DNA of 29,533 nt from Suillus spraguei. Its lineage: Eukaryota; Basidiomycota; Agaricomycetes; Boletales; Suillaceae. The position numbers and the translations under genes are program-made. Shown here piece after piece: positions 11,070 through 20,879 of the stretch. The stretch spans positions 1-29,533 of the forward strand of contig JABCPU010000707.1 in NCBI GenBank assembly GCA_016800925.1, in the 5' to 3' direction. Position 1 is the first letter of the stretch, and the number at the start of each line of letters is the position of its first letter. The notes under the pieces were generated by a model that saw only the letters and a program-made list of their open reading frames with translations, was not told the DNA's origin and made no database searches.

Positions 11070-11136
11070 GATCAAAGGAAACGAGCTTCAATGGCTTACC
11101 GTTCAAGTAAGCCATTGAAGCTCATTTCCTTTGATC
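11070..11136. repeat. 30-bp inverted repeat (hairpin), 7-base loop
   Basis: Arms 11070-11099 and 11107-11136 are complementary apart from one position. Both outer ends are GATC and the inner arm ends are GGCTTAC and GTAAGCC. It is not U-tailed, so it is not a typical terminator. It could be the fused ends of a small element or a foldback. Confidence 0.9.
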
Positions 11137-11210
11137 GACTCGAAAATGACTTAGGGCAATTTCGACCGCAAGACTCACAAATGACTTAGTGAAATTTCGA
11201 CCGCAAGATC
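11137..11210. repeat. Short tandem duplication, about 35 bp
   Basis: Two copies of AAATGACTTAG followed by AATTTCGACCGCAAGA lie back to back right after the hairpin. Confidence 0.8.
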
Positions 11211-11248
11211 CTGACCCAATGTAGGAACCACCAGAACCACGATCTAGA

Positions 11249-11635
11249 GGCATAGATTTGCTGGCTACAGGAACAAATCAAAGGAACCCCAAGAATTGGT
11301 ATTTTGTCCTAGATTGGTCAAATATCGCCAAAATGAGGTGTCTGAAGCGTTAAGCATCACCATTGGCACTGAAGCCCTAAGAGATGAACTTACAAAACAT
11401 GACTGTTTCTCACAAGTGAGTATTATGCTTAATATTAACAGTATAGCCTGAAATTTGCACCAGAGTTCCACAAAAGTGGATGGACTGAGATTGTTGCTGG
11501 CAAGTGTATCAACCTCAATGTTGTCCATACCATTATCTCCTCATCCTGAACCATTGATAAACAAACAGAGGTTCTCAGAGGAGTTGAGATCAAATACAGA
11601 GTCTCAGAGACCACATATTACAGTGAACTATCTCC
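11249..11635 (+). pseudogene. Gene-like fragment cut off by the KDZ element
   Basis: A frame reads NPKNWYFVLDWSNIAK, then after one missing base in an A run near 11333 continues EVSEALSITIGTEALRDEL to a GTGAGT donor near 11414. After an acceptor near 11460 it reads GWTEIVAGKCINLNVV. The W-x-EIV-x-GK-x-INL pattern recalls a repeated family of hypothetical Agaricomycete proteins, from memory only. Coding ceases where the transposon's terminal inverted repeat starts at 11636, so the fragment may have been cut by the insertion. Function unknown. Confidence 0.4.
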
Positions 11636-11773
11636 GTATTATACGAGTGAACGGACGTGCATAATATCCCGTATGATACGGGCCAGCGGACCATGGGCCC
11701 ATGGTAGAAATATCCTCGTTGATGACGGATGGGCCGGGAGGAATATTATTCCCGATGACAGCGGGTGGGCCCA
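11636..11773 (+). repeat. Left terminal inverted repeat of the KDZ element
   Basis: It shares with the right end (reverse complement) GT-ATACG at the tip, ACATAAT/GCATAATATCCCGT, ACGGGCCAGCGGA, ATATCCTCG, GGATGGGCCGGG and GGGTGGGCC in the same order and spacing. The outermost base of homology is 11636; the true element tip could be a few bases further out. Confidence 0.8.
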
Positions 11774-12090
11774 TGCAAGGAATATGTAGAGTAGATGAGT
11801 GGGCCGATGTACATGAATATCCGGTAGACGGATGGGCCGAGGTAGTTGGATATCATGTAGATGGGTGTATCAAGGTAGATGTGTATCAAATAGACAGGTA
11901 TGTGAAGGGTACTTGTTATCACATACACGGGTGGGCCCAGACACATATTAAATTAGACGGGTATTAGACGGGTGAGCTGAGAGTGTTATATAAATATTTA
12001 TTAGACGGGTGGGCCGAGGGTGTTGTACAGTATATTATATTAGATGGGTGGGCCGAGGGTGGTATAAAATATAGACGGGTGGGCCCATGT
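11724..12090 (+). repeat. Left subterminal motif array (GACGGGTGGGCCGAG)
   Basis: About ten to twelve copies of GACGGGTGGGCC(GAG/CAT) and degenerate versions occur every 30-45 bases, all in one orientation, separated by TA-rich spacers. The mirror array lies at the right end. Multiple short subterminal motifs are typical binding sites of large transposases, so they are candidate KDZ binding sites. Confidence 0.8.
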
Positions 12091-12177
12091 GTATGATAAT
12101 GGTAGACATGACGGAGCTGAGGGAGTTGCATATCATCTGAATCAGAGGAGGTAATAAATCACAGTTACTGAGTTCCC

Positions 12178-12651
12178 GGAGCAGCAGGTGCTGTCTTGAC
12201 ATGGCCTTTTGTGATGCTTAGGTTGTCTTGTAGAATGTGGAAACTGGGGTGCGAGGCTTGTGTTGCCCTACAAGACACCCAGCTCTGACCCCCGAAAATC
12301 AAATGAAGCATACCAAGTTCCGAGTTCCAAGACCCGGGTCTCAACACATAATTCAGTCAATAAGAGACACCCAGTTCCGACCCCCGAAATTTGAGTGAAG
12401 CATACCAAGTTCCAGGAGCAGCAAGTGATGTCTTGAAATGGCCTTTATGGCGCTTAGGTTATCTTGTAGAATGTGGAAAGCGGGGTGCGAGGCTTGTGTT
12501 GCCCTACAAGACACCCAGTTCTGACCCCCAAAAATCAGATGAAGCATACCAAGTTCCGAGTTCCGAGACCTGGGTCTCGACACATAATTCAGTCAATACG
12601 AGACACCCAGTTCCGACCCCCGAAATTTGAGTGAAGCATACCAAGTTCCGG
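12178..12651. repeat. Tandem 237-bp duplication upstream of TET/JBP gene
   Basis: Two copies with offset 237 share GGAGCAGCA, GGGGTGCGAGGCTTGTG, CCCTACAAGACACCCAG, AAGCATACCAAGTTCC and CACATAATTCAGTCAATA. They fill most of the space between the subterminal array and the TET/JBP start at 12864 and may include its promoter. ORFs on either strand are repeat shadows. Confidence 0.9.
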
Positions 12652-12863
12652 AGTTCCGAACCCGGGTCTGGACAAATGAATATCAGATATCCAGCACACT
12701 TCCAATCATCTGGTATTTCATTGAGCAATGGATGATAATACAGCTTTGAAAGCCAACATCATCCAAGGTTCCCTTATCTGATCCTCGCTATCTCCACCCC
12801 CTTTAACACCAAAGTCTGGACATCCAGCATTCAGCGTCTGATTTCCCAATATCAACTTGCAAC

Positions 12864-14169
12864 ATGAACACTTCTTCCATGTCCACTTGTGACATAAAAA
12901 TCTGGCGCACTTGGGCCCTGGCCATCACTCATGAAGCAGGGGCATATACCGAGCAAAAATTCAATGCAGAGAAGACTGGAGGAGAACCGGTTATACCTTC
13001 TCCGAACCTGGACACTGATCTGGTGATGGCGTGCGATCGCTTGGCTGATGTACTCATAAAGGCATATAAAAATCCCAGTGGGTCTTCCTGCAGATGTTGA
13101 AAATGTGTTTGATCATCCAAATTCCTTCATGACAGTTAAGATACAGATTGATATTGCAAGATATAGCAAATTGATATCCCCAAAGAACACTGGGCATAAT
13201 GAGGAGAAAGAGGAGAAGTTGCTTGAGAGGTGTCCTCCTGGCCATGAGGGCACAAAGGTGGTGGACAAACCTGCCACAATTATCAATGTTTCCGGTACCA
13301 TCATCGCATGGTACCTTCCAGACGCCCTGACCGAGACCACCCAGGTGCGTAATGTGTAGATTGTTACTCAATGGATATTGAATATCAAATGGTACCTACA
13401 GAAGGAAATCAGGGCGGCCACCGATTTGCTGGGTCCAAGCCTCGAAAAAAGTGTAAAGGCTGATGGCAATTGGCGATATAATCAAGAATGGTTCAAACAG
13501 GGCTCGGAAAATGTTGGGTCAACTCCCGGATGCATCAATTTATCTCCGGCATGGTTTCAACAGGGCCACGAGGTAGGATGTGATGAGATGGTGATTTCTG
13601 GAGTCAAACTCACCAATCCCATAGAATCTGTCAGATCCGGAGATATCCGCATCATTGAAGGGACCCTCCTCCGAGAATATCCTGAAAGCTATTGCAAGGC
13701 CGGCAGCCATCGCATCGCGGCACTCAGGGTCATGCATCCTCAGCAGTATTTTGCAGGGTTACGAGCCTTGTCACACCTCGGAGATAAGGCAGTGAGCAAG
13801 GAACTGCCACAGATGCCAGAGACCCTGCAGTACTGGGCATCCGTGTTTAACAGCCTCTCCATCATTTCCAATCGGGAAACCCCCAATCATCGAGACCATT
13901 TATCAATTCCTGAATGCTTCGATATTCTCACCACCGTGGGGAACTATTCTAATGCTCGGATGAGTATGCCAAGCCTTCAGCTGGAATTCAGGTATGATTC
14001 CGGCTGTATGATTGCATTTTCGGGAAGAATTGTGAGACATGGTGTTGATGGAGGGGAAGGGGATCGGATTGCTTGGGCATGGTATATGAGGGATTCTGTG
14101 CACATTTATGCCGGGGTTCCCTCATGTGGATGGGCTATGGTCGAAGGCCACATACTAAGCACGGTGTGA
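12864..14169 (+). CDS. TET/JBP-type 2-oxoglutarate/Fe(II) dioxygenase
   Basis: This is a predicted 5-methylcytosine (or thymine-type) oxygenase of the fungal TET/JBP family. The catalytic core lies in the last exon (13402-14169): INLSPAWFQQGHE, WASVFNSLSIISNRETP, the iron-binding HRD (His 13888-13890, Asp 13894-13896), GNYSNARM, SGRIVRHGV (distal His 14038-14040) and the 2-oxoglutarate-binding Arg of GDRIAWAWYMRD (14065-14067). All four key residues are present. Intron 13345-13401 has a CAG/GTGCGT donor, in phase. The N-terminal segment starting at the ATG at 12864 runs out of frame with the next one (VGLPADVENVFDHP) near 13068-13072, a run of five A. One A fewer would join them. So the gene is either frameshifted or misread there. 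It sits just inside the left end of the KDZ element. Confidence 0.9.
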
Positions 14170-14239
14170 AAGATCAAAGAAGTTGACAGAGTTGTGACCC
14201 ATGTTAGTAGCAACACACAAATACCATGTACCAATTAGA

Positions 14240-16160
14240 GCATCAACAGTTCTGGAACTCAAGTCGGAAGTCGAGTTCCATGAATTGAGTCCCTAACTCT
14301 GTGTATCTCGGGACTCAGGACTCGATCCTCGAAATTAGGGACTCAATGATCGATAGTCCGAATTCAGGCTTCACACTCGGGACTCAGGAAAGTGTGAGGC
14401 AGCACAATGTGAGGCAACAGACTTTGACCCACACATTGTGACTGCCGAACACCGAACACCGGCAGCCGGCACTCGGGACTCAGGACTGACACCAATGTGA
14501 AAAATATGAATTCACATATAGTGAGTGCCAAATCCCAAACTCAGGCAGCCGGAGCTCGGGACTCGGGACTCAGAACAATGTGAAAGATGTGAATTCACAT
14601 ATCATAAATGACGAACTCCGAATCCCGGCAGCCGGCACTCGGGACTCGGGACTCAGAATAATGTGCAAGTCATTGATCCACACATGTTGAGGGCCGAACT
14701 CCGAACCCCGGCAGCCAGCAGTCCGGACTTGGGACTCAGAAGAACGAGAAAGATATTGAGTCCTACATGTAAAGTGCCGAACGCCGAATGCCGAACCCTG
14801 TGAAAGATACTGATTCCCACATATCAAGTGGCGAACCCGGAACCCCGGCAGCCGGAACTCGGGACTCGGGACACACAACATTGTGAATGATATTGATGCA
14901 CACATGTTAAGTGGCGAACGCCGACTGCCGAGCCCCGGCACCCGGAACTCGGCACTCGGTACTCACAATAATCCACACATGTTGAGTGCCGAACCCCGAA
15001 CTCCGGCAGCCGGAACTCGGGACTCACAACATTGTGAAAGATACTGATTCCCATATGTAAAGTGCCTAACCCCGAACCCCGGCAGCCGGAACTCGGACTC
15101 GGGACACACAACATTGTGAATAATATTGATGCACACATGTTAAGTCCCGAACGCCGACTGCCGAGGCCCGGCACCCGGAACTCGGCACTCGGCACTCAGA
15201 ATAATCCACACATGTTGAGTGCCGAACCCCGAACTCCGGCAGCCGGAACTCGGGACTCACAATATTGTGAATGATTTTGATGCACACATGTTAAGTGCGA
15301 ACGCCGACTGCCGAGCCCCGGCACCCGGAACTCGGCACTCGGCACTCACAATGATCCACACATGTTGAGTGCCGAACCCCGAACTCCGGCAGCCGGAACT
15401 CGGGACTCACAACATTGTGAAAGATACTGATTCCCATATGTAAAGTGCCTAACCCCGAACCCCGGCAGCCGGAACTCGGGACTCGGGACACACAACATTG
15501 TGAATGATATTGATGCACACATGTTAAGTCCCGAACGCCGACTGCCGAGCCCCGGCACCCGGAACTCGGCACTCGGCACTCAGAATAATCCACACATGTT
15601 GGGTGCCGAACCCCGAACTCCGGCAGCCGGGACTCGGGACTCGGGACTCACAACATTGTGAATGATATGGATGCACACATGTGAAGTGCCGAACGCCGAC
15701 TGCCGAGGCCCGGCACCCGGAACTCGGGACTCGGGACTCGGGACTCACAACATTGTGCATGATATGGATGCACACATGTGAAGTGCCGAACGCCGACTGC
15801 CGAGGCCCGGCACCCGGAACTCGGGACTCGGCACTCAGAATAATGTGAAAGTTATTGATCCACATATGTTGACTGCCGAACCCCGCACTGTCGCACAGAT
15901 ATCTATTTCGTCTCGAACCTTGATTGCTGAACCCCAAACCATGAAATCCGGTAGTCCACAATTGTGGGGTTCGGGGTTCGGTACCTAAGATTCATGACTC
16001 GCCACTCAGAAATATGTGAGGCAATCTTGCCATTCGGAAGTCGAGTCCCATGAATTAAGTCCCAAACTCTAAGTACCATTGCACTCAGGCATTCACCACT
16101 TAGCATTTGGGATTTAGGACTCTACATCCGGATCTTGACATCCAGTACTCAAAATCCGGA
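14240..16160. repeat. CpG-rich minisatellite block 1
   Basis: Degenerate tandem units built from GTGCCGAACCCCGAACTCC, GGCAGCCGGAACTCGGGACTC, an ACAATGTGAAAGAT segment and GATCCACACATGTT repeat about every 75-150 bp, with a higher-order repeat of roughly 235 bp. Its right edge (15,890-16,160) decays into copies with AATCCGGTAGTCCACAAT. The same family forms block 2 at 26.6-28.8 kb. Minus-strand ORFs with SSGCRGSG repeats are shadows of this array. Confidence 0.9.
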
Positions 16161-16236
16161 ACAAAATATTCGGGAGTCAAGACAATGATTTGGACGGAAT
16201 AAAATATTTTACATCATGTATGAAATGAAGACCATT

Positions 16237-17039
16237 CTAATCTAAACACAGTGAAGAGGACTCCACTCCCCTGCCTCTCTTCAATCTCTGTAGCATGTCA
16301 GTGTACATCTTCACCTCTGCCATCTTCTCATGGATACCCTCATCTTGCTCCTCCATCAATGCTACCAGGCGTGCTCGAATCATCTTAAGTCCCATCACTG
16401 ATGGGCCTGATGAGTCATTTACCTCCTCAGGAAGAACCAAGCCATCATCCTCAACTCCATTTACCATCCAATGCTGGTAGTGAACAACACAGGACCTCAT
16501 GATCTGACCCCATTGCCATGGTTCATTCGGAATTTCGGTGTGTCCCATCCACCATGGAGTATCATAGCTGGGAATAATCCGGGATGGATGTCCCGGAGCT
16601 GCGACATCATCAAACTGACATAGGTGGGATGAAAAGATGTGGTCTGGAACAGTGTTCCAGGTGAGCATGGGATACAATGTCAGGACATGAGCGACGGGGC
16701 TTGGAACAACAGAAACGATGTTCCTTGCAGCTGAGTACTGCAGGAGTGGCGTAACAAATGTCTGTTGGAAATCTCAGCATTGCCCAAAAAAGTCAGCCGG
16801 TCATCCGGTAATCAGTCACTTACATTGATCTCCCATTGCAACCCAGCTTTAAAGTACATGATCCGGGCAGAAGAGGGAGGGTTGTTAGCAGCCTCCATCT
16901 GATATTGAGAGATACATGCGCGGATGCGCGATGCAGCCATATTCAAAGTACAAGAAATATCTTGAAGGTTCAGCTTCATGGGTTGCCAGTGATGTCCAGT
17001 ATTTGGAGTGCCAGATGTGGATGCAGGAGTTTCAGGCAT
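16237..17039 (-). CDS. Unrecognised KDZ-element cargo gene, two exons
   Basis: Exon 1 is 17039-16824 (MPETPASTSG... to EIN), with a GTAAGT donor. Intron 16823-16762 ends CAACAG. Exon 2 runs 16761-16237. Both are in phase, giving about 246 residues. The middle part reads HVLTLYPMLTWNTVPDHIF and PWWMGHTEIPNEPWQWGQI, rich in Trp and Pro. The C-terminal ~60 residues look like a coiled coil (RARLVALMEEQDEGIHEKMA) with a basic end. No family was recognised. It lies 171 bp downstream of the KDZ transposase stop, same strand. No frameshift was seen. Confidence 0.7.
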
Positions 17040-17210
17040 GGCTAATGCAAGAGTGTGACGCTGGGAATGACACTGACAGATGGTAAAGAGCTGATGATAT
17101 GAGTCACTGATGGATGGATTAGAAATTCAAACTCCGACATGGGCTGACCCGGACAATTCCCGGGACTCAATGTTTGGGTGTCAAATATGCGTTTCATCAG
17201 CAAAACAAAT

Positions 17211-20200
17211 TCATTCATGTGCACCATCGATAAACGAGGGCTGCAGGTCTTGAAATGCTGCCTGTGCATCCTGAGCTAGTAAGGAATACATTTGAGACTG
17301 CCGTCCGGCATAGCATGCATGACCCGGAAGTTGTTTCAACAATGAGTCCTGCATCCGGGCACCCCATGTGGTTGCCTTCCACAAGAAAAAGTTGCACGTC
17401 CAATCCATCTCTGATTGCACCAATGATATTTCTTCCATCCATCGATCCCGTAGTGCCTTTGCCCGAAGCCAATGAACTCGGTAAACTTGGGATGGGTCCT
17501 GTCAGCTCACCACGGAATATATCAAGCATGCCCGAACTCACATTCCTCATTCCAGGAATTTTCTGGACCCTCCATGTCGACTTCCACTGACCAGAACCAA
17601 GCGAGGGACTCATTTCGCTGACCTCGGGCGTTTGGATCGCCGATGGCAGTGCTGATTTTGAGCTGCTCGCGAAGCAGGGGTTTGTATTTCTGAAGCTGGT
17701 CTGGCCCCGGCTCAAGTTGTATCATTTGCTTCCTGGTTTTTGTATATATACTGGCATGTAGGGATACTGCCTGCTGCACTGAGGTCACCTGGGACCACGC
17801 TCGAGTTTTTAGGGCTTGAGATTTGGCTTGCCTAACTGTTGTTCGGAACAGGATAGCCTTGTTGCACAAGTGAATGCGGAGATTGTGCAGGGCATCATTG
17901 GCCTGCCCTTCACGAAGGGACATCTCCAACGGAATCAGATCCTCTGCCATACAGCGTCTGCAATGTTCAACCCCGAGGTTTGATGGCAATGGAATTATGG
18001 TGAGCTCAGGGGAGTTTGTCCATGCATCAGATGTCTCGGTGAAATCCGCCGGGTCATCATCGATATCGTCAAGAATATCTATGTTCAAGTCGTCAGGATC
18101 GTCATCTGCATCAAATCCCTCTCCCAGATGCGTAAGAGCAGACCGAGTGAATTCATCTATCTGGCCTTGAATACGATCGCGTTGCCGGGCGATATCTAAT
18201 CTCTGTGTCTCCGTCGATCGTCTTCCAATTCTGCGGACCTCGATGAGCAATGCAATTTGAGCCTCTTCAATTGCCAACCCAATGGATATCCATGTTGCCA
18301 CAGATCTGCGAGAGGGTGCTGCATGACGGGCATTACCCGCTTCTAGTAGTCTAAGCTCGATCTCCTTTTTGCTTGGTGCTAAGTGAAAAATGAATGCGGA
18401 GCTCCACGGAGACAAAGAATGTTAACTTACCCTTCTTGATATTGATTTCATATAAATCCATCGCCGCAGGATCCCTGATTCTCTTGGACTGAGCGACCAT
18501 CTCGCTGGCTAACCATTGTGTCTTTAAATTGCCGGGTGCAGCTTCATCAAGTCTGTCGAAAGCCTTGCCACTTTCGGCGATGCCATTCTTCGCCAGCTTG
18601 TATTTCCGGCAAAGAGTCCTTTTCATGCGGATCATCTTGCAGAAATTGGAATCGTTCATCTGATAATCAAGACATTCCTTTCGGTGCGGGGATGACATTC
18701 CCCGAGCGGCAGGGGAAATCAGGTTGAGACGCGCCCATAGGGTCTCCATGATCTCTCCATCAATCCGGCCAATGCCTTCAATAAAATTTGAAGCATATCG
18801 GACATAGCAACTGTCCTGATGTCCATGCACATGCCACAACCCGATTCCAGGAATGATGGTCAGTTCCGGTACCATGTCAAGGTATCGGCTTCGATCCACC
18901 CGAACACGAAAGTGCTTGTTGTATTGACAATTGATGTCATAGAAGGTGACAGCCCTGGTAATGCCTTCCATGTTGTGCTGGGCAGCTCACAAAGGGCGTA
19001 GTCCATGTTCATTTGTCTGCAAATGATGCATGGTCAACTAGTGAATGTCGATTGGCATGTTTGGCTTGCCTTTCCCCTTTCTGAAAATCAACCATCGAGT
19101 GAGGGACAAAGCACCCATGCCGGGCGCAGGCAACTCCCCCGATTCCTGTGGACTCAAGCTTGTGCCGCGCCGCATTTGCTTGATTGACCGCCCGGTGATT
19201 GTTGCAGCTCGATTTTTCCACCGTGTCAGCAGCCTCCGCAAGATGCATGTTATACCTGTCCTTTCCGACCATGAATCCAAGCCCATCTGAAAGCCAAACT
19301 TCATCGAGGGGATTAATGGGATGCAGGTGTTCAGCTTTGAAATTTCCGTCCATCACAAATGACCGGGTGTATTTCCAGCTTGGAGTTCTTATCATCGCCG
19401 AGTTCACTTCGGTATTGAACATGACTCACTCATCAAGTGATTCATCCCCTGACAAAGATACATTAATCCCAGGCTGAGGACATGCCGGGCAAAATAATGC
19501 AAGATCTCCTGCGTTCGGGATGTCAGAACGATGGCCATAGCCATGCCATTTCATGGTCTTCAACTGCCTCCACTGTCGAGCGACTCTCATGAGCTCTCTG
19601 TATCGATCCTTGCCACGGCCTGTGTCAACATCATGTCCTTTAGATGAAGCACAAATAGCATTACCGGAACAAGGTGTGGAAACATGCTCGAGGTCATTCG
19701 CCGGAGCTTACTGTAATAGTTCATTGCGGAGGTGCCGCATTCAAGGTTGTCCAATAGAAAATCATCCAGCACTCCGAAGGTAAACACGGTCTTCGGCCTG
19801 TTAAACGATGCAGGGAAAAATCCATGCCGAAACATTTGAATGTCCGGACTCATGGCATTTGGACAATCGCAGCAGCGAACCTCGAGGCGGTGAACTCCGG
19901 ACTTGTCAACGATGACCATGGTGTTTTCCTTCGGCTGGAACTCAGGTCCCGACACAGACGGAAGATCTTCGGGCTCAAGCTGATCTTCAGGTTCATCTCC
20001 TTCGAACAAATCCCACCTATCTGTGAGCACCGGACATTGCTTGCCATCATGCCCGAGGTGTATGGTGAGTCCGACATGAGCGAGACAACTCCGCTCGAAG
20101 AATTGACCATTCCATTGACTGATCCAGTGGAAAGGATTGCAACGATGTTGACTCCTGCAACAGCCCGTGCAATAGAGAGGCTCGCCAAGACAATCTTGAC

Positions 20201-20642
20201 ATTTGTAGACCCCATCCTGGTGGCAGATGATGCATCTCCTGTCTTCTGGTGGAGCTTCTCGATCCAGCAGGTGATGCAGATATGATTCCTGCCTTGGCAG
20301 CCATTGCCTGAGGTAGTCATTTTGACTCTGCATTTTTTATATTGAGCTATAGTTTGAATGACACTCCAACATTTAACATGAACTTGCCATGGTTTTTGGG
20401 AGTTGCAATGGCTCAAATGAGCCTTGGTCTTGCTCGTATGTATTGTCAGGAAAGTCATCCCAAGGAGGTGGTGCCTGAACAGGCTGAAGTGTTGGTGATT
20501 CTGGGGGAGAGTGAGGCATGGACCTGTAGGCTCGTCGTCTTGTGCTTGCAAGTGGGACCTTGACCCAAATCTTTCTACCCTTGCTGCCCCTTGCTTCTAC
20601 CCTGTGGGATTTTTGCAATGGGGTGCATCTACCTATCTTCAT
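17211..20642 (-). CDS. KDZ transposase with CxC2 cysteine cluster
   Basis: Predicted DDE-type transposase that would cut and paste the whole element. Exons by eye: 20642-20388, 20327-19665, 19608-19430, 19378-19070, 19016-18431, 18378-17542, 17485-17211. The N-terminus is basic (KGRKIWVKVP), then SQNDYLRQWLP and a CxC2 zinc region (CIICHQDGVYKCQDC, CTGCC). Catalytic-region motifs are FVMDGNFKAEHL, CARHGCFVPHSMVDFQKGE, TFYDINCQY, LWHVHGHQDSC and IGRIDGEIMETLWARLN. The C-terminus has YRVHWLRAKALRDRW and MDWTCNFFLWKA. Two introns appear to be GC-AG. A single-base deletion near 18986 breaks the frame between MNMDYALCE and HNMEGITRAV. A TATA-like stretch at 20645-20653 lies only a few bases upstream of the first ATG, so the Met at 20519 is an alternative start. 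Confidence 0.9.
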
Positions 20643-20879
20643 CTTATTTTATAATGCTAATGTTGCGAGCAAAGCATCTGCTCAGGTGGAATGAATTTTT
20701 ATTACATTGTGGTGTCATACAGTCCTGCCGACTCATTACAAATTTATGTCCATTTATGGCTTCGGGACCAATATAGCTCAATTAAGCTACTGTTAGGCTT
20801 TTGTCAAAGATCAACTTCTGTCAATTCGTTCATTCTTCCACCTTGCTTATCCTCAGCCCATTCTGCAATTTGATTCACC
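20643..20879. promoter_or_regulatory. Divergent promoter region between KDZ transposase and next gene
   Basis: This 237-bp gap separates the minus-strand transposase start from the plus-strand ATG at 20880, so it must hold both promoters. It has a TATA-like TATTTTATA at 20645-20653 near the transposase. On the other side CT-rich sequence and a good start context (TTCACCATGG) precede 20880. Exact start sites cannot be told. Confidence 0.6.

Noticed and set aside
12165..12728. Small ORFs on both strands with SELGMLHLIFGG repeats
   Set aside because: They come from the 237-bp tandem duplication and have no other support.
13057..13101. A mini-intron joining the two N-terminal TET/JBP segments
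   Set aside because: The GT-AG pairs available are 16-44 nt long or of the wrong phase, so a one-base frameshift is simpler.
14570..15961. Several minus-strand ORFs rich in SSGCRGSG and VRHSTC
   Set aside because: They follow the minisatellite units exactly and share no independent start, intron or domain signal.
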